Origin: Parenemella sanctibonifatiensis | GTDB taxonomy: Bacteria; Actinomycetota; Actinomycetes; Propionibacteriales; Propionibacteriaceae | Length of the DNA stretch: 64,000 nt | Direction: 5' to 3' | NCBI RefSeq assembly: GCF_002250565.1 | Contig: NZ_NMVJ01000008.1 | Location: 203,252 to 267,251, forward strand | In this document: positions 1 through 8,316 of the stretch, piece after piece | How positions within the stretch are numbered: the stretch's first letter is position 1 | Layout of the letters: the number at the start of each line of letters is the position of its first letter | The notes under the pieces: model-generated | The model's database searches: none | What the model saw: the letters and a program-made list of their open reading frames with translations, nothing else | Told to the model about the DNA's origin: nothing | Position numbers and translations under genes: made by a program

Positions 1-1
1 G

Positions 2-478
2 TCGCTCAATTCCGCCAAGCCCGGTGACTTCGTGTGCCTGTTCAACCTGGGTCACGTCGGCGTCCTGGAACGCAACAACGACAACGGCACGATCACCACG
101 ATCGAATACAACACCAGCGAGGGCAATGGCGGCAGCCAGACCAACGGCAATGGCTGCTGGCGCCGGGTGCGCAACGTCGATGACATCGACGGCTTCATCC
201 GCCACCACGACTTCGGTGGCGAAGGCGGGGGAGGCGAAGAGACCGCCCCGACGCTGCGCAGGGGTGACAAGGGCACCCGGGTGAAGACTCTGCAGACGAC
301 CCTGAACACGTGGTTCCCGAGCTATCCGGGGATGCCGCTGGTGGTCGACAGCTCGTTCGGGCCGGCCACCGAGGCCGCGCTGAAGGAGTTCCAGCGTCGC
401 GCTGGCCTGACCGTCGACGGCGTCTTCGGGCTGCTGACCAGGACCAAGCTGGCCAATATCACTGGTGTCCTGGTCTGA
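2..478 (+). CDS. Cell-wall hydrolase C-terminal part, CHAP-like plus peptidoglycan-binding domain (5' end outside window)
   Basis: The frame is open from the first bases, so the N-terminus is missing; 158 residues remain. The visible start, PGDFVCLFNLGHVGVLE, resembles the C-terminal half of a CHAP amidase/endopeptidase fold, in which the His of GHVG would be catalytic. A Gly/Glu linker (GGEGGGGEE) follows. The last 75 or so residues form a PG_binding_1 domain with LRRGDKGTRVKTLQ, FGPATEAALKEFQ and TVDGVFG. The family acts outside the membrane on peptidoglycan. The cut frame hides any signal peptide, and the catalytic Cys is not visible, so activity is inferred. It could be a phage-derived endolysin, but nothing phage-like lies next to it. 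Confidence 0.7.
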   Translation, partial: SLNSAKPGDFVCLFNLGHVGVLERNNDNGTITTIEYNTSEGNGGSQTNGNGCWRRVRNVDDIDGFIRHHDFGGEGGGGEETAPTLRRGDKGTRVKTLQTTLNTWFPSYPGMPLVVDSSFGPATEAALKEFQRRAGLTVDGVFGLLTRTKLANITGVLV

Positions 479-542
479 GGTCGGGGTCGGATCGCGACAG
501 CTGGAATCTTGGGCGTAGGCTGTCGGGTCGATGAGGAGGACC

Positions 543-980
543 ATGACACAACACCCACGCTGGCGCCGCCGCGAACGGATCGCTGGACAGGCGCGTATCG
601 ACCTTGCCGCCGAGGTGGCACGCCGCTACGGAGTCGGAGAGTCGATCCGATCGATCGCCGACGATCTGGGACGGTCCTTCGGGTTCGTCCAGGGGTTGCT
701 CGCCGAGAGCGACGTGACCCGACGGAGTCGCGGCGGCGTCATGCGTGGTCCGGTGGCGCAGCAGCGCCGGGCAGAGGTGGCCCAAGCAGTTGCTGACCTC
801 AAGGCCGGCGGCTTCGAGGCCGACGCGGATGCTCTCGAGTCCGCCTCAGATGCCGTAAAGTCCGTGCCGACGATCAAGGATGATGAGCCGACGGAAAAGA
901 AGTCGGGCAAGTCCAAGAAGGACAAGAGCGGCAAGAAGAAGTCCGGCAAGAAGGGCAAGAAGAAGTCCAAGAAGTCCTGA
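543..980 (+). CDS. Helix-turn-helix protein with lysine-rich C-terminal tail
   Basis: This is a 145-residue basic protein of unknown role. Residues 17-50 (IDLAAEVARRYGVGESIRSI and onward to the SFGFVQGLL segment) look like the small helix-turn-helix found in many actinobacterial proteins of about 70 residues, including the R-S-x-G-x-V turn and the following S-R-G-G. A linker follows, and the last 35 residues are almost only Lys, Ser and Gly. This tail resembles histone H1-like or HU-type tails in other actinobacterial DNA-binding proteins. The start at 543 is chosen because AGGAGG lies at 534-539, although the 3-base spacing is short; an in-frame ATG at 531 has no ribosome binding site. A DNA-binding or nucleoid-associated role is inference. 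Confidence 0.7.
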   Translation: MTQHPRWRRRERIAGQARIDLAAEVARRYGVGESIRSIADDLGRSFGFVQGLLAESDVTRRSRGGVMRGPVAQQRRAEVAQAVADLKAGGFEADADALESASDAVKSVPTIKDDEPTEKKSGKSKKDKSGKKKSGKKGKKKSKKS

Positions 981-1036
981 GGCGTACGCCCCGGGGCCGC
1001 CGGGACGGCCGGTGGCTGAGAGATGGGGCGTGACCG

Positions 1037-2902
1037 ATGGGCATGGGTGGCGGCGGCATGATGATGGGGCCGATGGGCTCCTTCCGCAAGGACCGATCGG
1101 TCAAGGACAGCAAGTTGCAGCCCGGCACTTGGCGACGGGTGCTCGGCTTCGCGCAGCCCTATCGGGCCAGCCTGACGGTCTTCGTGATCGCGATCGCCGC
1201 CGAGGTGGTGGCGGGCATCGTGCCGCCACTGCTCTTCCAGCGCATCATCGACGACGGCGTGCTGGCCGGCAACCGCCAGGCCGTCATCACGCTGACCTTG
1301 GTGCTGGTGGGCGTCGCCTTGCTCGGCGCCGGTGCCACTCTGGTCAAGAGCTGGTTCTCCGCCCGGATCGGCGAGGGCCTGATCCGGGACATGCGCGTCG
1401 CCGTCTTCGACCGGGTGCTGCAGATGCCGCTGGCGTTCTTCACCCGCAGCCACACCGGCAAGCTGGTGACCCGGATCAACTCCGACGTCAACGGCGCCCA
1501 GCAGGCCTTCACCCAGACCCTGTCGGTGGCGCTGTCGACCGTCCTGTCGTTGGTCCTGGTGCTGGTGGCGATGGTGAGCCTGTCGTGGCAGCTGACCCTG
1601 GGCGCGCTGGTGTTGGCACCGATCCTGTGGCTGGCCTCCGGCTACGCCAGTCGTCGACTGCCCGGCATCACCCGGGACCGGATGCAGGCCAACGGTGACC
1701 TGGGCGCCACGATGACCGAACGATTCAGCGTCTCGGGCGCCCTGCTGGTGAAGCTCTTCGGGCGTACCGCGGACGAGCGCCGTCACTTCCGGGGCCAGGC
1801 CGCCAAGCTGGCCGACCTCGGCGTCCAGTTCTCCCTGACGCAGCGCTTCTTCCTGACCGCGATGGTCTTCGTGGCGGCCCTGGCCACCGCGATCATCTAC
1901 GGCTTCGGTGGCGTGATGGCCATCGACGGCGGGCTGACGGTCGGCGCGTTGACGGCCCTGGCGGTGCTGGTGGGCCGGCTCTTCCAACCCTTGGTGACGA
2001 TGGTCAACCTGCGGGTCGAGATCATGTCGGCGCTGGTCAGCTTCGAGCGGGTCTTCGAGGTGCTGGACCTGCCGATCCCGATCCACGACAAGCCGGATGC
2101 CGTCGAGGTCCGCGGTCCGGCGCGGATCGAGTTCGATGACGTCACCTTCCAGTACCCCGACGCCACGGGGCTGTCGAGTCTGGAGGTGCACCCCGAGGTC
2201 GAGTCCAGCGACGGCGAGCCGGTCTTGCGGTCAGTGACCTGGCGGGCCGAGCCGGGCCAGACGGTCGCACTGGTCGGGCCCTCGGGCTCGGGCAAGACGA
2301 CGATGACCCACCTGATTGCGCGGCTCTACGACGTGGACGCCGGCAGCGTCCGGGTCGGCGACGTCGACGTCCGGGACCTGCAGCTGGAGTCCCTGCACGC
2401 GTACGTGGGCTATGTCACCCAGGACGCCCACATGTTCCACGAGACCGTGCGTTACAACCTCGACTACGCCAAGCCCGGCGCCAGCGACGAGGAAATGTAC
2501 GCAGCGCTGGCCTCGGCTCGGCTGGATGATCTGGTCCGCCGGCTGCCCGACGGTCTGGACACCGTGGTGGGTGACCGGGGCTATCGACTGTCCGGTGGCG
2601 AGCGCCAGCGACTTGCGATTGCTCGGCTGCTGCTCAAGGCTCCGCCGATCGTGGTCCTCGACGAGGCAACCGCGCACCTCGACTCCGACTCCGAGCGGGC
2701 CGTGCAGGAGGCGCTCGATCTGGCCATGGAAGGCCGCACCAGCATCGTCATTGCGCACCGGTTGTCGACGGTACGCCAGGCCGACCAGATCTTGGTGGTC
2801 AAGGACGGCGAGATCGTCGAGCGGGGCCGGCACGACGACCTGCTCGCCGCCGATGGCGTGTACGCGACGCTGCATCGGACCCAGTTCGCCCTCCACGAAT
2901 GA
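1037..2902 (+). CDS. ABC exporter, fused permease and ATP-binding protein
   Basis: This is a 621-residue half-transporter of the MdlB/MsbA type. The N-terminal half has six predicted membrane segments (about residues 35-330) with the exporter-type motif FFTRSHTGKLVTRINSDVN. The C-terminal half is the ATPase: Walker A GPSGSGKTT, signature LSGGERQRLAI, Walker B IVVLDEATAHLD and a switch His in IVIAHRLST. Such proteins work as dimers to export lipids, drugs or peptides. The substrate is unknown. The N-terminus is odd: about 14 residues made almost only of Gly and Met (MGMGGGGMMMGPMG) precede the transmembrane domain. A short insert rich in acidic residues (LEVHPEVESSDGE) sits just before the Walker A region. 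Confidence 0.9.
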   Translation: MGMGGGGMMMGPMGSFRKDRSVKDSKLQPGTWRRVLGFAQPYRASLTVFVIAIAAEVVAGIVPPLLFQRIIDDGVLAGNRQAVITLTLVLVGVALLGAGATLVKSWFSARIGEGLIRDMRVAVFDRVLQMPLAFFTRSHTGKLVTRINSDVNGAQQAFTQTLSVALSTVLSLVLVLVAMVSLSWQLTLGALVLAPILWLASGYASRRLPGITRDRMQANGDLGATMTERFSVSGALLVKLFGRTADERRHFRGQAAKLADLGVQFSLTQRFFLTAMVFVAALATAIIYGFGGVMAIDGGLTVGALTALAVLVGRLFQPLVTMVNLRVEIMSALVSFERVFEVLDLPIPIHDKPDAVEVRGPARIEFDDVTFQYPDATGLSSLEVHPEVESSDGEPVLRSVTWRAEPGQTVALVGPSGSGKTTMTHLIARLYDVDAGSVRVGDVDVRDLQLESLHAYVGYVTQDAHMFHETVRYNLDYAKPGASDEEMYAALASARLDDLVRRLPDGLDTVVGDRGYRLSGGERQRLAIARLLLKAPPIVVLDEATAHLDSDSERAVQEALDLAMEGRTSIVIAHRLSTVRQADQILVVKDGEIVERGRHDDLLAADGVYATLHRTQFALHE

Positions 2903-2997
2903 GCCGGATCCCGTGCGGCTGGGCCCGAATGCCGGGGCGTGTGAACCGCCTGCTGGTTAGGGTGCGAGTGAATCCGCCCACCAGTCGAGAGGGAGTC

Positions 2998-3417
2998 ATG
3001 CGTAGGATCACAGGCGTAGTTCGGACCGGCGCGGCCATTGCTGCCGGCATGGTGTTGCTGGCCGGTTGCTCGAGCGGTGGCGGCCCCTCCGACAGCCCCG
3101 AGGCTGCGGCAGAGGAGTGGCTGCAGGCGTTCGGTGGCGGCGACACTCCGGCGGCCTGCCTCCACACCGCCACCGGCGGCCAGCCCAACACCGAGGATTC
3201 GGCCGGGCACCGGGAGTGCGTCGCCTTCCTCAACCGATACGCCAGCGAGGAGTACGAACCCTTCACCGAGGCCAAGGTCGTTGGGTCCCAGTCGACTGGT
3301 GAGGGCAAGGCCATGGTGACCATGAAGGAGGTCGAGGTGGTCGGTGCAACCTGGGGCGAGATCTATCTGGTGCAGCTCGAGGACGGCTGGTACGTCGACA
3401 CCTCTGAGTGGTACTGA
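2998..3417 (+). CDS. Small NTF2-like lipoprotein
   Basis: This 139-residue protein has a lipoprotein signal peptide: basic MRRITGVVR, a hydrophobic core and a lipobox LLAG-C with Cys24. The mature part begins with a Ser/Gly linker. It then reads AAEEWLQAFGGGDTPAACLH, which fits the small DUF4878/NTF2-like lipoproteins of actinobacteria. Two Cys residues in the mature domain (AACLH and HRECV) could form a disulphide. The ATG at 2998 is chosen because GAGAGGGA precedes it and because the signal peptide starts there. The last ten bases overlap the start of a permease remnant, which suggests that a deletion joined the two. The function is unknown. Confidence 0.75.
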   Translation: MRRITGVVRTGAAIAAGMVLLAGCSSGGGPSDSPEAAAEEWLQAFGGGDTPAACLHTATGGQPNTEDSAGHRECVAFLNRYASEEYEPFTEAKVVGSQSTGEGKAMVTMKEVEVVGATWGEIYLVQLEDGWYVDTSEWY

Positions 3418-4088
3418 TCCCGGCGATGGTCCAGCGGGTGCCGGGCATGGTGGGCTACATCATCGATAGCTTCATCATCACCGGTGCGACCGTCGTGATC
3501 GTGACCGTCACGGCAGCGATGGGCGGCTTTGCGTTCACGCGGTTGAGGTTCCCGGGCCGGGAACTGATCTTCTGGACCATCGTGGCGACCCTGTTCATCC
3601 CCTCGACCACCGCGATCGCGGCGCTCTACATCCAGCTCTTCGAGATGCGACTGCTGGACACCCAACTGGGACTGATCCTGGTCTATTCCGCTTGGCACCT
3701 GGCGATCGGACTGCTGATCATGCGCGGCATCTATTCGACCCTGCCGGGGGAGTTGGAGGAGGCTGCCCGGTTGGACGGGGCCTCGATGTGGCAGGTGCTG
3801 TGGCGGATCTACTTCCCGCTGGCCCGCGGTGGCGCCGTCATCGTCGCGCTGATGACCTTCGTCTTCGCGTGGGGTGAGTACATGTTTGCCTTCACCTTCG
3901 CCGGCACCGACGTGGTCCCGATGTCGTTGGGCATCCGGTTCTTCGAGCCAGGCCCCTCCGACCCCGACTATACCTTCAACACCGCCGTCGCGGCAGCGCT
4001 GATCATGTTCATCCCCTCGATCGTGATCTACCTGATCTTCCAGCGGCAGTTCTCCAAGGGCGTGATGGAGGGTGCGCTGAAGGGCTGA
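3408..4088 (+). pseudogene. Truncated MalG-type sugar ABC permease
   Basis: The frame encodes 226 residues, while family members have about 270-300. It begins near the second membrane segment (SFIITGATVVIV), so TM1 and the first external loop, about 70 residues, are absent. The rest is well preserved. It has AFTRLRFPGRE, the EAA-loop ELEEAARLDGASMWQVLWRI that contacts the ATPase, and the terminal GALKG. The only start is a GTG at 3408 inside the end of the upstream lipoprotein gene, with no ribosome binding site. A permease without TM1 is unlikely to assemble, so I treat it as a remnant. The complete MalG-type gene at 7398 is a separate gene. The alternative is a shortened but functional protein. 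Confidence 0.6.
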
Positions 4089-4091
4089 GTA

Positions 4092-5117
4092 TCAGTCCGA
4101 TGCGGCCAACGGCCCGCCGGTGCTCTCCCGATGGATGAGTTCATAGCGGACATGCACGGTGTCCAGATGGTCGGATTTCGGCTCGCGGATGCGCTGCAGC
4201 ACTCCCGTCACCGCTGCCTCGGCGACCCGGTCCACGTCAGGGGCGATGGTGGTGAGGGTGGGGTTGGAGTACGCCCCGTCCTCGATGTTGTCCCAGCCGA
4301 GCACCGCGACATCGTCCGGCACTTGGACCCCGTGCTGCCGCAATGCGAACATGGCGCCGAGTGCAACGGAGTCGACCGCACATACCAGCGCGTCAGCGCG
4401 AAGTCCTTGATCGAGGGCAGTCGTCACGGCATCAGCCCCGGACTTGCGGTCGAAGGTTCGTACGCCGATCAGCCCGGCGGGTTCGAGACCGGCCGCTGCA
4501 AGCTTCCTCAGGAATCCGACTTGGCGCAGGTGGCCCGGGCCGTGTTGCGTGCCACCGACGAAGGCAAGTCGGCGCCGCCCCAAATCCAGCAGATGTTGGG
4601 TGGCCACCACGGCGGACCCAATGTTGTCGATGATCACGTGGTTCGGGCCAGGCGGATCATCCCGTTGACCGATCACCACCAAGGGCCGGGTCCTGGCGAT
4701 GGTTTGCAGGTGGGCGTTGCTCAGGGAGACGGCGGCGAGGATCACCCCATCGGCGTAGTGAAGGTCGCCGTCCTCGAGAACGGCCGTTTCGATCGCAGTG
4801 TCGCCGCGGGTTTCTCGGATCACGACCATCCAGCCCTGTCCGCGAGCCAACTCGATGATCCTTGCTGCGAGACGACTGAAGTAGGAGGACGTGATGTCGG
4901 GGATCGCCAAGGTGATGACACGCGAACGCCCCTCCTGGAGCTGTCGAGCCACCGGGTTGGGGCGATAGCCGAGTTCGTCGACGGCCGCCAACACCCGGTC
5001 GCGGGTCTCCGGGCGTACGTTGGCGCGGCCGTGCATCACGTTGGTCACGGTCTTCCAGGAAACCCCGGCGCGCGCGGCCACATCCTTGATGCTGGGTCGC
5101 TTGCGGTCGGCGGGCAT
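4092..5117 (-). CDS. LacI-family transcriptional repressor
   Basis: The protein has 341 residues, the usual LacI length. The N-terminal helix-turn-helix reads RPSIKDVAARAGVSWKTVTN, followed by the hinge helix region NPVARQLQ. The remainder is a periplasmic-binding-protein-like effector domain (ITLAIPDITSSYFSRLAARI, DALVCAVDSVALGAM, DDVAVLGWDNIEDG). The start at 5117 (MPADRKRPS) is chosen because it puts the helix-turn-helix at the N-terminus; a longer frame to 5234 would run through the operator region and into the neighbouring gene. It is divergent from the sugar-uptake genes, and two LacI-type palindromes lie between them. It is therefore the likely local repressor, released by a sugar or sugar derivative that cannot be named from sequence. 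Confidence 0.92.
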   Translation of the reverse strand: MPADRKRPSIKDVAARAGVSWKTVTNVMHGRANVRPETRDRVLAAVDELGYRPNPVARQLQEGRSRVITLAIPDITSSYFSRLAARIIELARGQGWMVVIRETRGDTAIETAVLEDGDLHYADGVILAAVSLSNAHLQTIARTRPLVVIGQRDDPPGPNHVIIDNIGSAVVATQHLLDLGRRRLAFVGGTQHGPGHLRQVGFLRKLAAAGLEPAGLIGVRTFDRKSGADAVTTALDQGLRADALVCAVDSVALGAMFALRQHGVQVPDDVAVLGWDNIEDGAYSNPTLTTIAPDVDRVAEAAVTGVLQRIREPKSDHLDTVHVRYELIHRESTGGPLAASD

Positions 5118-5174
5118 GACACCAAATCCTACTGATGGGCTGGATGGTCTTGTGCTGGTCGCGGAGATCATGCA

Positions 5175-5188
5175 TTCTAACGTGAGAA
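5175..5188. promoter_or_regulatory. LacI-type operator, site 1
   Basis: The 14 bases TTCTAACGTGAGAA form a palindrome around a central CG with one mismatched pair. The central CG and the length are typical of LacI-family operators. It lies 58 bases upstream of the repressor start codon and 33 bases before the binding-protein gene. Its centre is 20 bp from that of site 2, about two helical turns, so two repressor dimers could sit on the same face of the DNA. That the adjacent LacI protein binds it is inferred from position. Confidence 0.65.
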
Positions 5189-5194
5189 CAGAAA

Positions 5195-5208
5195 TTCTAG
5201 CGTTAGAA
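5195..5208. promoter_or_regulatory. LacI-type operator, site 2
   Basis: The 14 bases TTCTAGCGTTAGAA are a palindrome with a central CG and one mismatched pair, extended by AA and TT to 18 bases (5193-5210). It shares the half-site TTCTAxCG with site 1. It lies just upstream of the sugar-binding protein gene, where a bound repressor would block transcription start or early elongation. Together with site 1 it defines a local consensus TTCTAACGTTAGAA. Confidence 0.7.
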
Positions 5209-5221
5209 TTCGGGGTGCTCG

Positions 5222-6496
5222 ATGAAGAGTTCAATGACCATGTCGAGGCGGCACATGCTTGCGGGCAGCGCTGCTCTTGCGGCGCTCTCGGCCGCGGGCT
5301 GTGCCGTGGGAACCCCCGGCGGTGGCGGAGGCGGTGGTGATGGCACGCTGCGGATCACCTGGTGGGGCGGCGAGGGCGAGAACCGGGCACTGACTGCGGC
5401 GCTCGACCTCTACGCCGACCGCGAGGATGGCCGGGAAACCACCCGCGAGACGCTGCCGTGGGACGGCTACTGGGAGAAGCTGGCGACGACGACCGCTGCT
5501 CGCAACGCTCCGGACGTCGTGATGCAGGCTGGAAGTCAGATCCCGGACTACTCCGAGCGCGGCGCACTGCTGGATCTCAACACCCTCGACGGTCTCGACA
5601 CCACGGTCGTCGATGAAGGTCTGCAGTCCTTCGGCGCGGTCGGCGACGAACTGTTCGGCGTGGTCGCCGCCGCGAATGCGTACGGGATCACCGTCAACCG
5701 ACAGCTTGCCCCCGATCTGGAGATTCCGGACAGCGCCTACAGCTGGCAGGATCTGGCGGACCTGGCGCGGTCGCTGCTGCCGGCATTGGACAACGGGGTC
5801 CGACCCTTGGTCGACAACTCGGGCGACCTGATCTCCTTCATCCTGCACATCCGCTCGATGGGGCAGGAGCTGTACGCCGATGACGGCTCCATCAACCCGC
5901 TCGAGGACGAGCTGGGGGAGTGGCTGACGATGTGGGAGGGGCTGCGCGCGGACGGCGTCGTGCCGACCGCAGAGGAGACGGCCGAATCGTCCGGTGGCCT
6001 GCAGAACTCAAACCTGGCGCGACAGCGCGCCGTGATGGGCACCGCGTGGACCCAGGACTACGTCAACCTCGCCGGTCTGGCCGATGTGGGGTGGACCATC
6101 GACCTGCCTCCCTACGGGGCGGAGCATCCGAGCCTGTGGATGAACGCGGCCAGTCTGTGGTCTGTCTCGAGCACCAGTCCGGATCCTGCCGGCGCTGGCG
6201 AACTCATCAACTTCCTGCTCGCCGATCCCGAGGCCATCAGCGCGGTCGGAGTCTCCTTGGGTACGCCGCCCAGCCAGGCCGCCCGTGATCAGCTCACGGG
6301 CTTGGACGAGACTCAGCAGAACGCCATCGACTACATGAACTTCGTTGCGGACAACTCCAAGCCCCTCAACCGGTTGTGGCCGAAGGGCTTCGCGACTTCT
6401 CGGACCCAGATCGAGGATCTGGCCGAGGCGCTGCGGTTCGGGCAGACCACCGTTGACGAAGCGGTCCAGGCTTTCTTTGCCGACGCTCGATCGTGA
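5222..6496 (+). CDS. Sugar-binding lipoprotein of an ABC importer
   Basis: This 424-residue extracellular solute-binding protein is of the carbohydrate-uptake (SBP type 1) family. It carries a twin-arginine-like signal (SRRHMLAGSAALAALSAAGC) ending in a lipobox, with Cys27 as the lipidated residue. A Gly-rich linker then leads to LRITWWGGEGENRALTAALD, the usual first beta strand of these proteins. It would capture a sugar and deliver it to the two permeases that follow; the stop codon overlaps the next start by four bases, so the three are one operon. The start may instead be the ATG at 5234 or 5240, since no clear ribosome binding site marks 5222. Two LacI-type operators lie just upstream. 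Confidence 0.9.
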   Translation: MKSSMTMSRRHMLAGSAALAALSAAGCAVGTPGGGGGGGDGTLRITWWGGEGENRALTAALDLYADREDGRETTRETLPWDGYWEKLATTTAARNAPDVVMQAGSQIPDYSERGALLDLNTLDGLDTTVVDEGLQSFGAVGDELFGVVAAANAYGITVNRQLAPDLEIPDSAYSWQDLADLARSLLPALDNGVRPLVDNSGDLISFILHIRSMGQELYADDGSINPLEDELGEWLTMWEGLRADGVVPTAEETAESSGGLQNSNLARQRAVMGTAWTQDYVNLAGLADVGWTIDLPPYGAEHPSLWMNAASLWSVSSTSPDPAGAGELINFLLADPEAISAVGVSLGTPPSQAARDQLTGLDETQQNAIDYMNFVADNSKPLNRLWPKGFATSRTQIEDLAEALRFGQTTVDEAVQAFFADARS

Positions 6497-7401
6497 GTAC
6501 GCGAGTACGGGTGAAGACGCGGGCACGCCGGCAGGCGGTCGCTGGCTACCTCTTCCTGGCGCCGTGGCTGGTGGGCTTCTTCGGGTTGGTCGTCGGGCCG
6601 ATGGCCACGTCGGCGTACTTGGCGTTCACGGAGTATGACCTGTTCACTGCTGCCCGATGGATTGGGTTGGAGAACTTCGAGACGATCTTCACCCGCGACC
6701 CTGATTTCGCCCAGTCCATGAAGGTGACCGCGGTCTACGTGGTCGCATCGGTGCCGCTGCGATTGATGGTCGCGCTTGCTCTGGCAGTACTGCTGAACCG
6801 CGCGATGCGGGGGATCGGGGTCTACCGGGCGGTGATGTATCTGCCGTCGCTGCTGGGAGGCAGTGTCGCCGTGGCGATTCTGTGGCGCTATCTCTTCGGC
6901 GGTGAAGGCGTGGTGAATCAGGCCCTGGCACTGGTCGGGATTGAGGGCCGCAACTGGATCGCCAGCCCCGACACAGCGCTGTGGACGTTGGTCGTATTGG
7001 CGATCTGGCAGTTCGGTTCGCCCATGATCATTTTCCTCGCGGGTCTGCAGAACATTCCCGCCGAACTGACCGAAGCCGCTCGGGTGGACGGCGCGAGTCG
7101 ATGGCAGACCTTCTGGCGAGTCACCTTCCCACTGCTGACGCCCATGGTCTTCTTCAACTTGGTGATGCAGTCGATCGTTGCCTTCCAGGCCTTCACGCCG
7201 GCGTACATCATCAGTGACGGAAAGGGTGGACCAGTCGGATCGACGCTGTTCTACACCCTCTACATCTTCCAGCGGGCGTTTCGTGAGTACGACATGGGCT
7301 ATGCCTCGGCGCTCGCGTGGGTGCTGGTGGCGGTCATCGCCGTCGTCACCGCAGTCAACTTTGCTGCCTCGCGCCGCTGGGTGCACTACTCGGACGGATG
7401 A
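6493..7401 (+). CDS. Sugar ABC importer permease, MalF/UgpA type
   Basis: The 302-residue membrane protein has about six predicted membrane segments, the first at AGYLFLAPWLVGFFGLVVGP. The EAA loop, LTEAARVDGASRWQTFWRVT, marks the site where the ATPase docks. It starts with GTG, and GTGA overlaps the stop of the binding-protein gene, so translation is probably coupled. With the next gene it forms the heterodimeric channel. No gene for the ATPase partner is present in this locus. Many actinobacteria use one shared MsiK-type ATPase for several sugar importers, which would explain this. Confidence 0.92.
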   Translation: MSTRVRVKTRARRQAVAGYLFLAPWLVGFFGLVVGPMATSAYLAFTEYDLFTAARWIGLENFETIFTRDPDFAQSMKVTAVYVVASVPLRLMVALALAVLLNRAMRGIGVYRAVMYLPSLLGGSVAVAILWRYLFGGEGVVNQALALVGIEGRNWIASPDTALWTLVVLAIWQFGSPMIIFLAGLQNIPAELTEAARVDGASRWQTFWRVTFPLLTPMVFFNLVMQSIVAFQAFTPAYIISDGKGGPVGSTLFYTLYIFQRAFREYDMGYASALAWVLVAVIAVVTAVNFAASRRWVHYSDG

Positions 7402-8279
7402 TCTTGGACTCCTCACGACTCAACTCTCGCCGCAGGCGCCCCGCGCCCGCGGCGTCCGTCAGCGGGCTACTGCGGCACGGATTTCTGATCCTGGTGTGCG
7501 TGGTCACGATCTATCCGTTGCTGTGGCTGGTGCGCAGCAGTCTGATGACCGACTCGGAAATCTTCAGTTCGACCAGCTTGCTACCGTCCTCGCCGACGCT
7601 GTCGAACTATGTGGCCGGCTGGTCGGCGAACCCGCCGGGCTTCGGTGCCTTCCTGACCAACTCGATGATCGTCTGTCTCGGTGCAGTGGTCGGCAATCTG
7701 GTGTCGTGCACGCTCGCGGCGTACGCCTTCGCGCGATTGCGGTTTCCGCTGCGGGCCTTCTTCTTCGCGGCGATGTTGATGACGGTGATGATTCCCAGCC
7801 AGGTCACGCTGATCCCGCAGTACACGGTCTTCACTGCCCTCGGCTGGGTCAACACCTACTTGCCGCTCATCGTGCCCAAGTTGCTGGCAACCGATGCCTT
7901 CTTCATCTTCTTGTTGGTGCAGTTCATCCGCGGCCTGCCCATCGAGCTGGACGAGGCAGCCGAGCTCGACGGTTGTGGCTACTTCGGAATCTTCTTCCGA
8001 ATCATCCTGCCGCTGACCGCGCCGGCCCTGGCCACGACCGCGGTGTTCACCTTCATCTGGACCTACGAAGACTTCATGGGCCCGCTGATCTATCTCAGCG
8101 ACGTCAACAGCTACACGGTGCCGCTGGGGCTGCGCATGTTCGTCAACTCCATGGGGCAATCGGCCTACGGCCAGCTCTTTGCGATGTCGGCGCTGACCTT
8201 GGTCCCGGTGTTCATCGTCTTTCTGTTGCTGCAGAAGCGGCTCGTCGAGGGCATCGCCACCACTGGCATCAAGGGCTGA
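7398..8279 (+). CDS. Sugar ABC importer permease, MalG type
   Basis: This is a 293-residue permease. The ATG at 7398 overlaps the preceding stop as ATGA, which decides the start over an upstream in-frame codon at 7317 that lies inside the previous gene. It has TM1 (FLILVCVVTIYPLLWLVRSS), the external segment with PTLSNY, the AFARLRFPLRAF loop, the EAA motif ELDEAAELDGCGYFGIFFRI and the terminal family signature GIATTGIKG. It is complete, unlike the permease remnant at 3408. Its partner is the preceding permease. Expression is probably controlled by the divergent LacI repressor. Confidence 0.92.
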   Translation: MILDSSRLNSRRRRPAPAASVSGLLRHGFLILVCVVTIYPLLWLVRSSLMTDSEIFSSTSLLPSSPTLSNYVAGWSANPPGFGAFLTNSMIVCLGAVVGNLVSCTLAAYAFARLRFPLRAFFFAAMLMTVMIPSQVTLIPQYTVFTALGWVNTYLPLIVPKLLATDAFFIFLLVQFIRGLPIELDEAAELDGCGYFGIFFRIILPLTAPALATTAVFTFIWTYEDFMGPLIYLSDVNSYTVPLGLRMFVNSMGQSAYGQLFAMSALTLVPVFIVFLLLQKRLVEGIATTGIKG

Positions 8280-8316
8280 CCGATCCGTGAGTCGCCCCAA
8301 CTAGGAGAGAAACCCG

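Noticed and set aside
626-2191. Long minus-strand open frame of 521 codons opposite the ABC exporter
   Set aside because: It is antisense to a clear ABC transporter, is rich in His, Gln and Arg in the way that high-G+C shadow frames are, and has no recognisable domain.
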